DNA of 64,000 bases from Hamadaea sp. (GTDB lineage: Bacteria; Actinomycetota; Actinomycetes; Mycobacteriales; Micromonosporaceae). Positions 53,012-62,943 of the stretch are shown here, piece by piece. The stretch's first letter is position 1, and every line of letters begins with the position of its first letter. The translations under genes and the position numbers were made by a program. Below the pieces are notes generated by a model. It was not told the origin of the DNA. It ran no database searches and saw only the letters and a list, made by a program, of their open reading frames with translations. The DNA is taken from contig NZ_JABFVK010000051.1 in the NCBI RefSeq assembly GCF_013362815.1, forward strand, positions 62,001 through 126,000, read 5' to 3'.

Positions 53012-53821
53012 ATGACAACGACGGCAACGAGGCCGATCGGTGCGCGCCCGCGCGCGGCGATCGACGCCAAGACGTTGCGTACGGACAAGTGGTGGATCGC
53101 ACCACTGCTGACCGTGATCGGCCTGACCGCGTGGGTGGCGTACGCGACCGTGCGTGTGTTCATGCACAAGTACTTCTGGGTGGAGGACTATCACTACCTC
53201 ACCCCGTTCTACTCACCCTGCGTCACCGATCGGTGCGCCGACGCCGGCGCCGCCGAGTTCGGCGCGATCCTGCCCAACTGGTGGATCATTCCGGACGCCG
53301 CGTTCAGCCTGCCGTTCCTGCTGCTGTTCCGGTTGACCTGCTACTACTACCGCAAGGCGTACTACCGGAGCTTCTGGATGTCGCCGCCGGCCTGCGCGGT
53401 CCCGGACGGTCACAAGACCTACTCCGGCGAGACCCGCTTCCCGCTGATCTTCCAGAACCTGCACCGGTACGCCTTCTACGCCGCCGCGCTCATCTCGGTC
53501 GTCAACACCTGGGACGCGATCAAGGCGATGCACTCGCCGAGCGGCTTCGGCCTGGGGCTGGGCAACATCATCCTGTGGATCAACGTGCTGTGCCTGTGGG
53601 CGTACACGCTGTCGTGCCACTCCTGCCGGCACATCGTCGGCGGCCGGCTCAAGCACTTCTCGCAGCATCCGCTCCGGTATCGCTTCTGGACCTTCGTCTC
53701 GAAGCTGAACACCCGGCACATGGGACTGGCCTGGACGACCCTCGCCACGCTGGCGATCACCGACTTCTACGTCATGGCCGTCTCCGCCGGCTGGCTCAAC
53801 GACCTGCGATTCATTGGGTGA
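53012..53821 (+). CDS. sdhC: Succinate dehydrogenase membrane anchor subunit
   Basis: A 269-residue membrane protein with about five spans and several histidines on the inner half (WVEDYHYLTPFY, NLHRYAFYAAAL, SCHSCRHIVGG) that fit heme and quinone ligation. It is of the Sdh1 type found in actinobacteria (Rv0249c class), where the anchor is a single longer protein rather than SdhC plus SdhD. ATG 53012 has GGAG six bases upstream. The SdhA gene starts two bases after its stop codon. Confidence 0.87.
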   Translation: MTTTATRPIGARPRAAIDAKTLRTDKWWIAPLLTVIGLTAWVAYATVRVFMHKYFWVEDYHYLTPFYSPCVTDRCADAGAAEFGAILPNWWIIPDAAFSLPFLLLFRLTCYYYRKAYYRSFWMSPPACAVPDGHKTYSGETRFPLIFQNLHRYAFYAAALISVVNTWDAIKAMHSPSGFGLGLGNIILWINVLCLWAYTLSCHSCRHIVGGRLKHFSQHPLRYRFWTFVSKLNTRHMGLAWTTLATLAITDFYVMAVSAGWLNDLRFIG

Positions 53822-53822
53822 C

Positions 53823-55709
53823 ATGGTGGAAAACATCGAGAAGCACCAGTACGACGTCGTCGTGATCGGCGCCGGTGGCGCCGGTCTGCGCGCCGCGATC
53901 GAGGCCCGCTTGGCGGGCAAGAAGACCGCGATCATCTCCAAGTCGCTGTTCGGCAAGGCGCATACCGTCATGGCCGAGGGTGGCGCGGCCGCCGCGATGG
54001 GCAACGTCAACAGCAACGACAACTGGATGGTCCACTTCCGCGACACCATGCGGGGGGGCAAGTTCCTCAACAACTTCCGGATGGCCGAGCTCCACGCCAA
54101 GGAGGCGCCGGACCGGATCTGGGAGCTGGAGACCTACGGCGCGCTGTTCGACCGCACCAAGGACGGCAAGATCAGCCAGCGCAACTTCGGCGGACACGAG
54201 TACCCGCGGCTGGCCCACGTCGGCGACCGCACCGGCCTCGAACTGATCCGGACGCTGCAGCAGAAGATCGTGTCGCTCCAGCAGGAGGACAAGAAGGAGT
54301 TCGGCGATTACGAGGCCCGCATCCGGGTGTTCGCCGAGACCACGATCACCGAGCTGCTGCTCGACGACTCCGACGGCACCGCCCGGGTCGCCGGCGCGTT
54401 CGGCTACTACCGAGAGACCGGCGGGTTCGTCCTCTTCGAGGCGCCCGCGATCGTGCTCGCGACCGGCGGCGTCGGCAAGTCCTACAAGGTCACCAGCAAC
54501 TCCTGGGAGTACACCGGCGACGGGCACGCCCTGGCGCTGCGTACCGGCGCGACGCTGATCAACATGGAGTTCCTGCAGTTCCACCCGACCGGCATGGTGT
54601 GGCCGCCGTCCGTCAAGGGCATCCTGGTCACCGAGTCGGTCCGGGGCGACGGCGGCATCCTGAAGAACAGCGACGGCAAGCGGTTCATGTTCGACTACGT
54701 CCCGGACGTCTTCCGCAAGCAGTACGCCGAGACGCCCGAAGAGGCCGACCGCTGGTACACCGACCCGGACAACAACCGGCGTCCCCCGGAGCTGCTGCCC
54801 CGGGACGAGGTCGCGCGGGCGATCAACTCCGAGGTCAAGGCGGGTCGAGGCACCAAGGCGGGCGGCGTCTACCTCGACATCGCCTCCCGGCTCCCGGCGG
54901 CCTCGATCCTGAAGAAGCTGCCGTCGATGTACCACCAGTTCAAGGAGCTGGCCGACGTCGACATCACGAAGGAGCCGATGGAGGTCGGCCCGACCTGCCA
55001 CTACGTCATGGGCGGCGTCGAGGTCGATCCGGACACGCAGGCCACCAGGGTCGCCGGCCTGTACGCCGCGGGCGAGGTGTCCGGTGGTATGCACGGCTCC
55101 AACCGGCTCGGCGGGAACTCCCTGTCCGACCTGCTCGTCTTCGGCAAGCGCGCCGGCGAGTTCGCCGCGGCGTACGAGGGGGAATTGACCAAGCGCCCCG
55201 CGGTGAAGACGGCCGACCTCGAAGCCGCGGTCGAGACGGCCTTGGCGCCGTTGCAGCGCGCGGGCGGTGAGAATCCCTACACGCTGCACCACGAGCTGCA
55301 GCAGGTGATGGGCGACCTGGTCGGCATCATCCGGCGGCAGGGCGAACTGCAGGAGTCCCTGGGCCGGCTCGCCGAGCTGCGCGAACGGGTGTCCAAGGTG
55401 GGCGCGACCGGCGGCCGCAAGTACAACCCCGGCTGGCACCTCGCCCTCGACCTGCGCAACATGCTGCTCGTCTCGGAGTGCACCGCGAAGGCGGCGCTGG
55501 AGCGCGAGGAGTCGCGCGGCGGGCACACCCGGGAGGACTTCCCGAAGATGGACCCGAAGTGGCGGCAGGTCAACCTGGTCTGCTCGGCGAGTCCGGCCGG
55601 TGAGGTCGACCTGGTTCACCAGCCGGTCCCGACGATGCGTCCCGAGCTGCTCGACCTGTTCGAGAAGTCCGAGCTGGCCAAGTACATGACGGAGGAAGAA
55701 CTCGCATGA
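53823..55709 (+). CDS. sdhA: Succinate dehydrogenase flavoprotein subunit
   Basis: A 628-residue flavoprotein. The dinucleotide loop VVIGAGGAGLRAAIEA, the flavin-attachment stretch AHTVMAEGG with its His, the HPTGMVWPP catalytic strand and the SGGMHGSNRLGGNS loop are all present. It oxidises succinate to fumarate in the TCA cycle. Start ATG 53823; the TTG before it is less likely. The stop overlaps the SdhB start (ATGA). Confidence 0.95.
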   Translation: MVENIEKHQYDVVVIGAGGAGLRAAIEARLAGKKTAIISKSLFGKAHTVMAEGGAAAAMGNVNSNDNWMVHFRDTMRGGKFLNNFRMAELHAKEAPDRIWELETYGALFDRTKDGKISQRNFGGHEYPRLAHVGDRTGLELIRTLQQKIVSLQQEDKKEFGDYEARIRVFAETTITELLLDDSDGTARVAGAFGYYRETGGFVLFEAPAIVLATGGVGKSYKVTSNSWEYTGDGHALALRTGATLINMEFLQFHPTGMVWPPSVKGILVTESVRGDGGILKNSDGKRFMFDYVPDVFRKQYAETPEEADRWYTDPDNNRRPPELLPRDEVARAINSEVKAGRGTKAGGVYLDIASRLPAASILKKLPSMYHQFKELADVDITKEPMEVGPTCHYVMGGVEVDPDTQATRVAGLYAAGEVSGGMHGSNRLGGNSLSDLLVFGKRAGEFAAAYEGELTKRPAVKTADLEAAVETALAPLQRAGGENPYTLHHELQQVMGDLVGIIRRQGELQESLGRLAELRERVSKVGATGGRKYNPGWHLALDLRNMLLVSECTAKAALEREESRGGHTREDFPKMDPKWRQVNLVCSASPAGEVDLVHQPVPTMRPELLDLFEKSELAKYMTEEELA

Positions 55710-56710
55710 CTGTCAGGCAGTTCAAGGTGTGGCGCGGCGACTCGGCCGGCGGCCAGCTCGTCAACTACGACGTGGACGTGAACGAGGGCGAGGTCGTCCT
55801 CGACGTCATCCACCGTCTGCAGGCCACTCAGGAGCCCGACCTGGCCTGCCGGTGGAACTGCAAGGCCGGCAAGTGCGGCTCGTGCTCTATGGAGATCGAC
55901 GGCATGCCGCGGCTGGCGTGCATGACCCGGATGTCGACCTTCGAGGAGAACGCGAGCGTCACGATCACGCCGCTGCGTACCTTCCCGGTCATCCGCGACC
56001 TGGTCACCGACGTCACCTTCAACTACGTCAAGGCGCGGGAGACCCCGGCGTTCGCCCCGCCGAAGGACGTCGCCCCGGGCGACTACCGGATGCAGCAGGT
56101 CGACGTCGACCGCTCGCAGGAGTTCCGCAAGTGCATCGAGTGCTTCCTCTGCCAGAACACCTGCCACGTGGTACGCGACCACGAGGAGAACAAGACGGCG
56201 TTCAGCGGGCCGCGGTTCTTCATCCGGGCCGCCGAGCTGGACATGCACCCGCTCGACGCGCGCTCGGACCGCAAGGAGTACGCCCAGAAGGAGCAGGGCC
56301 TGGGCTATTGCAACATCACCAAGTGCTGCACCGAGGTGTGCCCGGAGCACATCAAGATCACCGATAACGCGATCATCCCCATGAAGGAGCGCGTCGTCGA
56401 CCGGCGGTACGATCCGCTGGTCCGCCTGGGTCGCAAGATCCTGCGGAGAGATCAGCTAGAGCAGGAGGCAGTAGCGGTGACAACCTTGCACCAGGCGCAC
56501 CCGACGCCGCAGCCCGACGGGGCGGCTCCGATCAACTGGCACCGGGAGCTGGCGCCGCCGATGGGCGCGGACGTGGACGACAAAGGCCACCTGCCCCTCA
56601 ACGAGCTCCTGTCGGACCGGGTCGGCGCCAACTCGCCGTTCGGTGACGATGTGGAGTTCCCGGTCGACCCGACCAAGCTCAACTACTACCACCCCGAGCA
56701 GAAGCACTGA
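55706..56710 (+). CDS. sdhB: Succinate dehydrogenase iron-sulfur subunit with C-terminal extension
   Basis: A 334-residue protein. The [2Fe-2S] cysteines lie in CRWNCKAGKCGSC plus a distal Cys; the second domain has CIECFLCQNTC and CNITKCCTEVCP for the other two clusters. About residues 1-255 are a normal-length SdhB; the remaining 80 residues are an extra tail rich in Pro, Asp and Asn ending TKLNYYHPEQKH. Inside the gene, an AGGAGG (56463-56468) precedes an in-frame GTG at 56477 by eight bases, so the extension could also be made as a separate small protein. Confidence 0.88.
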   Translation: MTVRQFKVWRGDSAGGQLVNYDVDVNEGEVVLDVIHRLQATQEPDLACRWNCKAGKCGSCSMEIDGMPRLACMTRMSTFEENASVTITPLRTFPVIRDLVTDVTFNYVKARETPAFAPPKDVAPGDYRMQQVDVDRSQEFRKCIECFLCQNTCHVVRDHEENKTAFSGPRFFIRAAELDMHPLDARSDRKEYAQKEQGLGYCNITKCCTEVCPEHIKITDNAIIPMKERVVDRRYDPLVRLGRKILRRDQLEQEAVAVTTLHQAHPTPQPDGAAPINWHRELAPPMGADVDDKGHLPLNELLSDRVGANSPFGDDVEFPVDPTKLNYYHPEQKH

Positions 56711-56737
56711 TCTGCCTCGGTTCTCGCGTCGGCTTGT

Positions 56738-56768
56738 CGCTGGGACGGTTGTCACAACCGTCCCAGCG
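56738..56768 (+). terminator. Terminator after sdhB
   Basis: CGCTGGGACGGTTGT (56738-56752) pairs with ACAACCGTCCCAGCG (56754-56768), a strong 13-15 base stem with a very small loop. It ends the sdh operon. Confidence 0.8.
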
Positions 56769-56773
56769 ATTTG

Positions 56774-56792
56774 CTAGGTAAGGCTTGCCTTA
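56774..56792 (+). promoter_or_regulatory. IdeR/DmdR-type iron box
   Basis: CTAGGTAAGGCTTGCCTTA (56774-56792) matches the 19-base IdeR consensus TTAGGTTAGGCTAACCTAA at 14 positions by hand count and is nearly palindromic. It ends 15 bases before the first permease start codon, consistent with repression of the uptake operon by iron-bound IdeR. Confidence 0.8.
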
Positions 56793-56807
56793 GTAGGCTC
56801 GCCCCTC

Positions 56808-57821
56808 GTGATGGGGAGGCGAATCGGGCTGCTGCTCGGCGCGGCGGTGATCTTGATACTCGCCGTCGCCGCCAGCCTCGCGATCGGGGCCCGGCCGATC
56901 CCGCTCGACGAGGTCTGGGCCGCGCTGTTCCACCCGAACGGCTCCGAGACCGCCGTCATCGTCCATGACCTGCGCATTCCGCGTACGGTGGTCGGACTCG
57001 CCGTCGGTCCGGCGCTCGCCGTCGCCGGGCTCGTCATGCAGGCGCTCACCCGCAATCCGCTGGCCGAACCGCGCATCCTCGGCATCTCGGCCGGCGCGTC
57101 CACCGGGGTCGTGCTCGCCATCGCCGTCTTCGGCATCGGCACCCTCGCCGGGTGGATCTGGTTCGCGCTGCTCGGCGCACTCGCCGCCGGTGCGGTGGTA
57201 TTCACCCTCGGGCTCCGGCTCGGGACCGGCTCCAGCAGCCCGATCACCCTCGCGCTGACCGGCGCGGCCGTCGACGCGTGTCTCGGTGCGGTCATCTACA
57301 CGCTGCTCAGCACGTCGACGCGTACGTTCGACCAGTTCCGCTTCTGGGCGGTCGGGTCGTTGTCCGGCCGAAGCCTCGACCTGGTGGTCCAGGCCGCGCC
57401 GATCTTGCTCCTCGGGCTGGTCAGCGCCATCGCGGCGGCCCGGGGTCTCGACGGGCTCGCGCTCGGCGACGAGGTCGCGGTGGGTCTCGGTCATCGAATC
57501 GCACTTGTACGCACAACGGCCGCGATCGCCGCCGTGACCCTCACCGGTGCCGCAGTGGCGCTGGCCGGACCGATCGCGTTCGTCGGCCTGGCGGTGCCGC
57601 ATGCGGCACGTGCCCTGTCGGCGCGGTTCGGCACGGGTACCTCGCACGCGTTGTTGTTGCCGCTGTCGGCGCTGCTCGGCGGCGTACTGGTGCTGGTGGC
57701 GGACACGGTGGGCCGGATCATCGCGCCGCCCGGCGAGATCCCGGCCGGTGTCTTGACCGCGTTGGTCGGCGCTCCGCTGCTGGTGGCGTTGACCCGGCGG
57801 CCCCGGCTGGTCGCCGCATGA
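56808..57821 (+). CDS. Iron-siderophore ABC permease (FecCD/FepD type)
   Basis: A 337-residue permease with about nine to ten spans. The coupling motif near GLRLGTGSSSPITL and the FecCD signature LRIPRTVVGLAVGPALAVAGLVMQALTRNPLAEPRILG (abridged) identify the family. It forms half of the channel for an iron-siderophore complex. GTG 56808 or ATG 56811. First gene of the operon behind the IdeR box; its stop overlaps the next gene (ATGA). Confidence 0.92.
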   Translation: MMGRRIGLLLGAAVILILAVAASLAIGARPIPLDEVWAALFHPNGSETAVIVHDLRIPRTVVGLAVGPALAVAGLVMQALTRNPLAEPRILGISAGASTGVVLAIAVFGIGTLAGWIWFALLGALAAGAVVFTLGLRLGTGSSSPITLALTGAAVDACLGAVIYTLLSTSTRTFDQFRFWAVGSLSGRSLDLVVQAAPILLLGLVSAIAAARGLDGLALGDEVAVGLGHRIALVRTTAAIAAVTLTGAAVALAGPIAFVGLAVPHAARALSARFGTGTSHALLLPLSALLGGVLVLVADTVGRIIAPPGEIPAGVLTALVGAPLLVALTRRPRLVAA

Positions 57822-58747
57822 AACTCCGGTACGCAGGCTGGCTGGTGGCGGCGGGGGCGGTCCTCGCCGGTGCGATGGCGCTCAGCGTCTCCGTCGGGGA
57901 GGCGGACCTGCCCTGGTCGCTCGCGCTGGACCTGCGGCTGCCGCGGACGGCGCTCGCCGCCGTCTCCGGCGCGCTCTTCGGCATCGGCGGCGCGCTCATC
58001 CAGTCGGTGACCCGGAACCCGTTGGCCAGCCCGGACGTCATCGGCGTGACGCAGGGAGCGGGGCTGGCCGCAGTCATCGCCGTCACCGCCGGTCTCCCGT
58101 ACGCCCTGGTCGCGCCGACTGCTCTCGCCGGTGGCCTCCTCGCCGCAGCGGTCGCCTTCCTGCTCGGCGCGCGCAGCGGGTTCACCGCCAATCGGTTCGT
58201 CCTCGGTGGCGTCGCGATCGCGTTCGCGCTCCGGGCCGGCATCGAGATCACGTTGACCACGGCGGACGCGATCGACGCCCAACGGGCGCAGATCTGGCTG
58301 CTCGGGTCGCTCAACGGGCTCGGTTGGGCCGAGGCGACTCCGTTGGCGATCACGCTGGTGGTGGCCCTGCCGCTGCTCGCCATGGCGGCCTGGGCTCTGC
58401 GTACTTCGGCGCTCGACGACGACACCGCGCGCGGGCTGGGCGCCCGGCCAGTCGGCGTACGCGCAGCCGCCGGTGCGCTGGGCGTGGTCATGGCAGCCCT
58501 CGCGACGGCCACCGTCGGTGCGGTCGACTTCGTGGCGCTGGTGGCCCCGCAGACCGCACAACGTCTCGCGCGTACGGAGCGTCCGCCGATCGCCCTGGCC
58601 GGAGTCGTCGGAGCAGCGCTGGTCGTCGTGGCCGACCTGGTCGCCCGGCGGCTGCTCGCCCCGACCCAGCTGCCCGTCGGGGTGGTCACGGCAGCCATCG
58701 GCGGCCCGTTCCTGATCTTCCTGCTGCTGCGAGCCCGCCGTGCCTAG
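57818..58747 (+). CDS. Iron-siderophore ABC permease (FepG type)
   Basis: A 309-residue FecCD-family permease with the same layout (RLPRTALAAVSGALFGIGGALIQ, then NPLASPDVIG). It forms the second half of the channel. ATG 57818 overlaps the upstream stop by four bases. It is short for the family, but the fold motifs are complete. Confidence 0.92.
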   Translation: MKLRYAGWLVAAGAVLAGAMALSVSVGEADLPWSLALDLRLPRTALAAVSGALFGIGGALIQSVTRNPLASPDVIGVTQGAGLAAVIAVTAGLPYALVAPTALAGGLLAAAVAFLLGARSGFTANRFVLGGVAIAFALRAGIEITLTTADAIDAQRAQIWLLGSLNGLGWAEATPLAITLVVALPLLAMAAWALRTSALDDDTARGLGARPVGVRAAAGALGVVMAALATATVGAVDFVALVAPQTAQRLARTERPPIALAGVVGAALVVVADLVARRLLAPTQLPVGVVTAAIGGPFLIFLLLRARRA

Positions 58748-58781
58748 CTCGCCTGGCGTACCGAGTCCGGAAGGAGGCGGC

Positions 58782-59546
58782 ATGCTCGCCGCTCAGGGCC
58801 TGACCGTCGGATACGAGGCGCGAGACGTCCTCGCCGGCCTCGACGTGACCATTCCCGAGGGCAAGTTCACCGTCATCATCGGCCCGAACGCGTGCGGGAA
58901 GTCCACCCTGCTGCGATCCCTGGCGCGCCTACTCAAACCGCGCGGTGGGACGGTCCTTCTGGACGGCGTACCAGTTGATGGGCAGTCACCGCGGCATGTC
59001 GCGACCCGGATGGCCGTCCTCCCACAGACCCCGCTGGTGCCCGAGGGCGTGACGGTGGCGGAGCTGGTCGGCCGCGGACGGTCGCCCTACCAGCGCTGGT
59101 ACCGGCAGTGGACGATCGCGGACACCGAGGCCGTCGCCTCCGCCATGCGCAGCGCTGACGTCACGGAGCTGGCCGACCGGCCGGTAGCCGCACTGTCAGG
59201 CGGGCAGCGGCAGCGCGTCTGGATCGCGATGACGCTGGCCCAGCAGACCCCGATCCTGCTGCTGGACGAGCCCACCACGTACCTGGACCCGGCCCACCAG
59301 CTGGAGATCCTCACGTTGCTCGGCCGCCTGCGCGACGAGGGTAAGACGGTCGTGGCCGTCCTGCACGACCTCAACCAGGCGGCCCGGTACGCCGACCACG
59401 TCATCGCCATGCGAGACGGTCAGATCGTCGAGGCGGGCGCACCACGCGACGTCATCGACGCGGGCCTGGTCGCCAGTGTCTTCGGCATGGACTGCGTAGT
59501 CGTGCCCTGTCCGGTCAGCGGGGCTCCGCTGGTCGTCCCCCTCTAG
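58782..59546 (+). CDS. Iron-siderophore ABC ATPase (FepC type)
   Basis: A 254-residue ATPase. Walker A GPNACGKST (the NACGKS form is typical of FepC-like proteins), signature SGGQRQRVWIAM, Walker B LLLDEPTTYLD and H-loop LHDLNQA are present. ATG 58782 is chosen for AAGGAGG five bases before it; a GTG at 58740 would add 14 residues. Confidence 0.93.
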   Translation: MLAAQGLTVGYEARDVLAGLDVTIPEGKFTVIIGPNACGKSTLLRSLARLLKPRGGTVLLDGVPVDGQSPRHVATRMAVLPQTPLVPEGVTVAELVGRGRSPYQRWYRQWTIADTEAVASAMRSADVTELADRPVAALSGGQRQRVWIAMTLAQQTPILLLDEPTTYLDPAHQLEILTLLGRLRDEGKTVVAVLHDLNQAARYADHVIAMRDGQIVEAGAPRDVIDAGLVASVFGMDCVVVPCPVSGAPLVVPL

Positions 59547-59576
59547 TTTCCGTCCGTCAGAAAGGCAGTCTTTGTC

Positions 59577-60512
59577 ATGCACCGCCGTTTGGTCATGTTG
59601 GCCCTCGTAGCCGGGCTCGCCGTCGCGGGTTGCTCGTCCTCGCCGTCCTCCTCGGGCTCGTCAGGCGAGGCGACGCGCGAGATCACCCACGCGATGGGGA
59701 CCACGAAGATCCCGGTCGCCCCGAAGCGCGTGGTCGTCCTCGACACCGACAAGATCGACACGGCGCTCACCCTCGGCGTGACCCCGGTCGGCGCGGCCGT
59801 CGCCGGTGAGGCCAAGTCGTGGCCGACGTACTTCGGCGAGGACAAGCTCGCCGGGATCACCGAGGTCGGCACCCTGCAGGAGCCGAACCTGGAGAAGATC
59901 GCGTCGCTGAAGCCGGACCTGATCCTCGGCTCGAAGTTCCGCCAGGAGAAGTACTACGACGAGCTGACGAAGATCGCCCCGACGGTGTTCACCGCCCAGG
60001 TCGGTTCGACCTGGAAGGAGAACTTCCTCCTCGACGGCGACGCCCTCGGCCACAAGACCGAGGCGACTGCGGCGCTGGCCGCGTACGAGAAGCGGGCCAA
60101 GGAGGTCGGCGCCAAGTTCGGCGACCCGTCGAAGATCAAGGTGTCGATCACGCGCTTCCTGCCCGACTCCATCCGAGCGTACGGCCCCACCTCGTTCTCC
60201 GGCATCGTCGTCGGCGACACCGGCCTCGGCCGGCCGGAGTTCCAGCTCCTGGCCGACAAAGAGGACAAGCGCTTCGCCGCCGTCAGCGCGGAGAAGCTGA
60301 ACCTGCTCGACGGCGATGTCATCTTCGTCGCGGCGTACGGCGAGAAGGCGGCCCAGCAGCAGGCCACCGTCAGCGCCGGACCGCTGTGGCAGGGGCTGTC
60401 GGCGGTGAAGGCCGGCAAGGCGTACGTGGTCAAGGACGAGGTCTGGATGACGGGCATCGGCGTGACCGCCGCGAACAGGATCCTCGACGACCTCGCCACC
60501 CACCTCGTCTGA
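59577..60512 (+). CDS. Iron-siderophore binding lipoprotein
   Basis: A 311-residue lipoprotein: signal peptide with lipobox VAGCSS (Cys19), a Ser/Gly linker, and a periplasmic-binding fold of the FepB/BtuF type (PKRVVVLDTDKIDTALTLGV, IASLKPDLILGS). It captures the ferri-siderophore and passes it to the permeases. Start ATG 59577 with AAAGG upstream. No siderophore biosynthesis gene is visible in this window, so a foreign or distantly encoded siderophore may be used. Confidence 0.92.
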   Translation: MHRRLVMLALVAGLAVAGCSSSPSSSGSSGEATREITHAMGTTKIPVAPKRVVVLDTDKIDTALTLGVTPVGAAVAGEAKSWPTYFGEDKLAGITEVGTLQEPNLEKIASLKPDLILGSKFRQEKYYDELTKIAPTVFTAQVGSTWKENFLLDGDALGHKTEATAALAAYEKRAKEVGAKFGDPSKIKVSITRFLPDSIRAYGPTSFSGIVVGDTGLGRPEFQLLADKEDKRFAAVSAEKLNLLDGDVIFVAAYGEKAAQQQATVSAGPLWQGLSAVKAGKAYVVKDEVWMTGIGVTAANRILDDLATHLV

Positions 60513-60520
60513 CTCTCCGC

Positions 60521-60567
60521 CCTGTCCTTTCCTGTCCGCGCCTGTCCTGTCCTGTCCTGTCCTGTCC
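60521..60567. repeat. CCTGT pentanucleotide tract
   Basis: Five perfect CCTGT units (60541-60565) follow two looser copies upstream. The tract runs directly into the 68-base repeat at 60566. It lies between the binding-protein and mutT genes and is not coding. Confidence 0.8.
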
Positions 60568-60633
60568 GCGCGATCATGAACTATCGGGCGTGATCGCCCG
60601 GCGTGTCGCGTCCGGAACGGCATGATCGTTCCC
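60566..60633. repeat. 68-base dispersed repeat, copy 2
   Basis: This copy matches the reverse complement of 26189-26256 over all 68 bases, with the first 32 bases identical. Its arms CGCGATCA and TGATCGC can form a short hairpin around TGAACTATCGGGCG. It lies between convergent genes, as copy 1 does. Confidence 0.85.
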
Positions 60634-60689
60634 GCCATCGGGTGATCGACTTCGCGTCTCGCGCAGAAGTCGGTCACCCGTTGGCGTTC

Positions 60690-61076
60690 TCAGCTGAGGA
60701 ACGCCGGCAGGGCGGCGACGATCGGGGCGTCGGCGGGCAGCCAGGGCACCTCGTTCAGCTGATCGACAGCGAGCCAGCGCAACTGAGCGTGCTCCAGCGC
60801 CTGCGGCCGGTCGCCGTCCAGCAGGACCGCCGTGTAGACCCGCAACACCGACCGTCCGTTCGCCATCGGGACGTCGACGCCGACCCGCTCACCGACGCGT
60901 ACGCGGACGCCGAGCTCCTCCTCGCATTCCCGGACCAGGGCCTCCACCTCGCCCTCTCCCGGCTCGACCTTGCCGCCCGGAAACTCCCATCGGCCGGCCG
61001 TCTCCGGCGGGTCCGAACGCTCGCACGCGAGCACACGCCCGTCCTCGATGATCGCGGCGCCAACGATGATCCTCAT
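60690..61076 (-). CDS. mutT: MutT-like Nudix hydrolase
   Basis: A 128-residue Nudix protein. The box reads GGKVEPGEG...RECEEELGV, and GRWEFPGG precedes it. Size and sequence fit the MutT branch that removes oxidised dGTP and prevents mutation. ATG 61076 (MRIIVGAAI) is the family start; an ATG six codons upstream is possible. Confidence 0.9.
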   Translation of the reverse strand: MRIIVGAAIIEDGRVLACERSDPPETAGRWEFPGGKVEPGEGEVEALVRECEEELGVRVRVGERVGVDVPMANGRSVLRVYTAVLLDGDRPQALEHAQLRWLAVDQLNEVPWLPADAPIVAALPAFLS

Positions 61077-61278
61077 GGGGTGATCCACTGCCACGGCGGA
61101 CAGAGTGCCAGAAGAAATGGCCGTTCGGGGTACTCATCTTGTCCCTTAGCAGGCCGGAAGTCGGAAATGTGGCCGTGGACACAGCAGCGCGTTTCTGGAA
61201 AGACTGTCGGTGACCATTCATTACAACGGGGCGACGAGATGGCCACAAGCCGGCAACGACGCCTGGAGGTGGGGGCCC

Positions 61279-61584
61279 ATGGGAGCAGTCTGGCGGCGGG
61301 ACCAGACGGACTACCTGACAGATGCCTTGTCACAGCTCACCGGCTGGACACGAGACCTGCGCGGGTTGCGCCGGACGCTCAACCTCGACGACTCGCAACA
61401 CCGTGAGCTCGCCGAGCACATCACGGTCTACGCGGACGCGGCCGAGGTCCGCGCACAGGTCAGGCGCCTCGACGGGCATACCCAGATCCAGTTGTGTACG
61501 CCGGACGGCGGCACGCTCACCCCGAACGAAGTCACCTTGGCGGCCCGGATCGAGGCCGCGTACGGCGAGATCTCCCGCCGCTAG
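61279..61584 (+). CDS. Pterin-4a-carbinolamine dehydratase-like protein, active site lost
   Basis: A 101-residue protein. Pattern and length match the DCoH/PhhB fold: LSQLTGWTRD, RRTLNLDDSQHRELAEHI, then an ending GGTLTPNEVTLAARIEAAYG that is almost the family consensus. The catalytic DHHP motif in the middle is replaced by AAEVRAQVRRLDGHT. So it is related to pterin dehydratases but probably not active as one. ATG 61279 has GGAGGTGGGG eight bases upstream. Assignment is from pattern only. Confidence 0.55.
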   Translation: MGAVWRRDQTDYLTDALSQLTGWTRDLRGLRRTLNLDDSQHRELAEHITVYADAAEVRAQVRRLDGHTQIQLCTPDGGTLTPNEVTLAARIEAAYGEISRR

Positions 61585-61593
61585 TTCGCCAAG

Positions 61594-62679
<1,086 letters not shown>

Positions 62680-62796
62680 CCGGCAAGTGTACGGGCACTC
62701 TCCCGAAGGGAAGTCGATCATGAGTGCACGGAAACGATCACCCAGAAATCGGATCAGCTTCCTGCGAAAACGCGGTTGATCACCCCGATTAGTTCA

Positions 62797-62887
62797 TGAT
62801 CGCGCAGAAAGGGCCGGGTGATCGCGCAGAAAGGGGCCGGGAGATCGCGCAGAAAGGGGCCGGGTGATCGCGCAGAAAGGGGCCGGG
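62797..62887. repeat. Four tandem 23-base units
   Basis: The unit (T/A)GATCGCGCAGAAAGGGGCCGGG occurs four times (62797-62818, 62819-62841, 62842-62864, 62865-62887), the first lacking one G. Just before it, 62779-62818 resembles the 68-base repeat: GATCACCCCGATTAGTTCATGATCGCGC, close to the same part of copy 1 at 26.2 kb. It lies between ychF and the AlkA fusion and is not coding. Confidence 0.9.
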
Positions 62888-62943
62888 AGGGCGGCGTCCG
62901 TTTTCCGCCAGTCGATGTCGTAGGGCTGAGGCAGACTCGACAC

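Noticed and set aside
56808-60512. Siderophore biosynthesis cluster
   Set aside because: Only uptake genes (two permeases, ATPase, binding lipoprotein) are present; no synthetase or transferase genes.
62797-62887. CRISPR-like array
   Set aside because: Units are directly adjacent with no spacers and no cas genes nearby; it is a simple tandem repeat.
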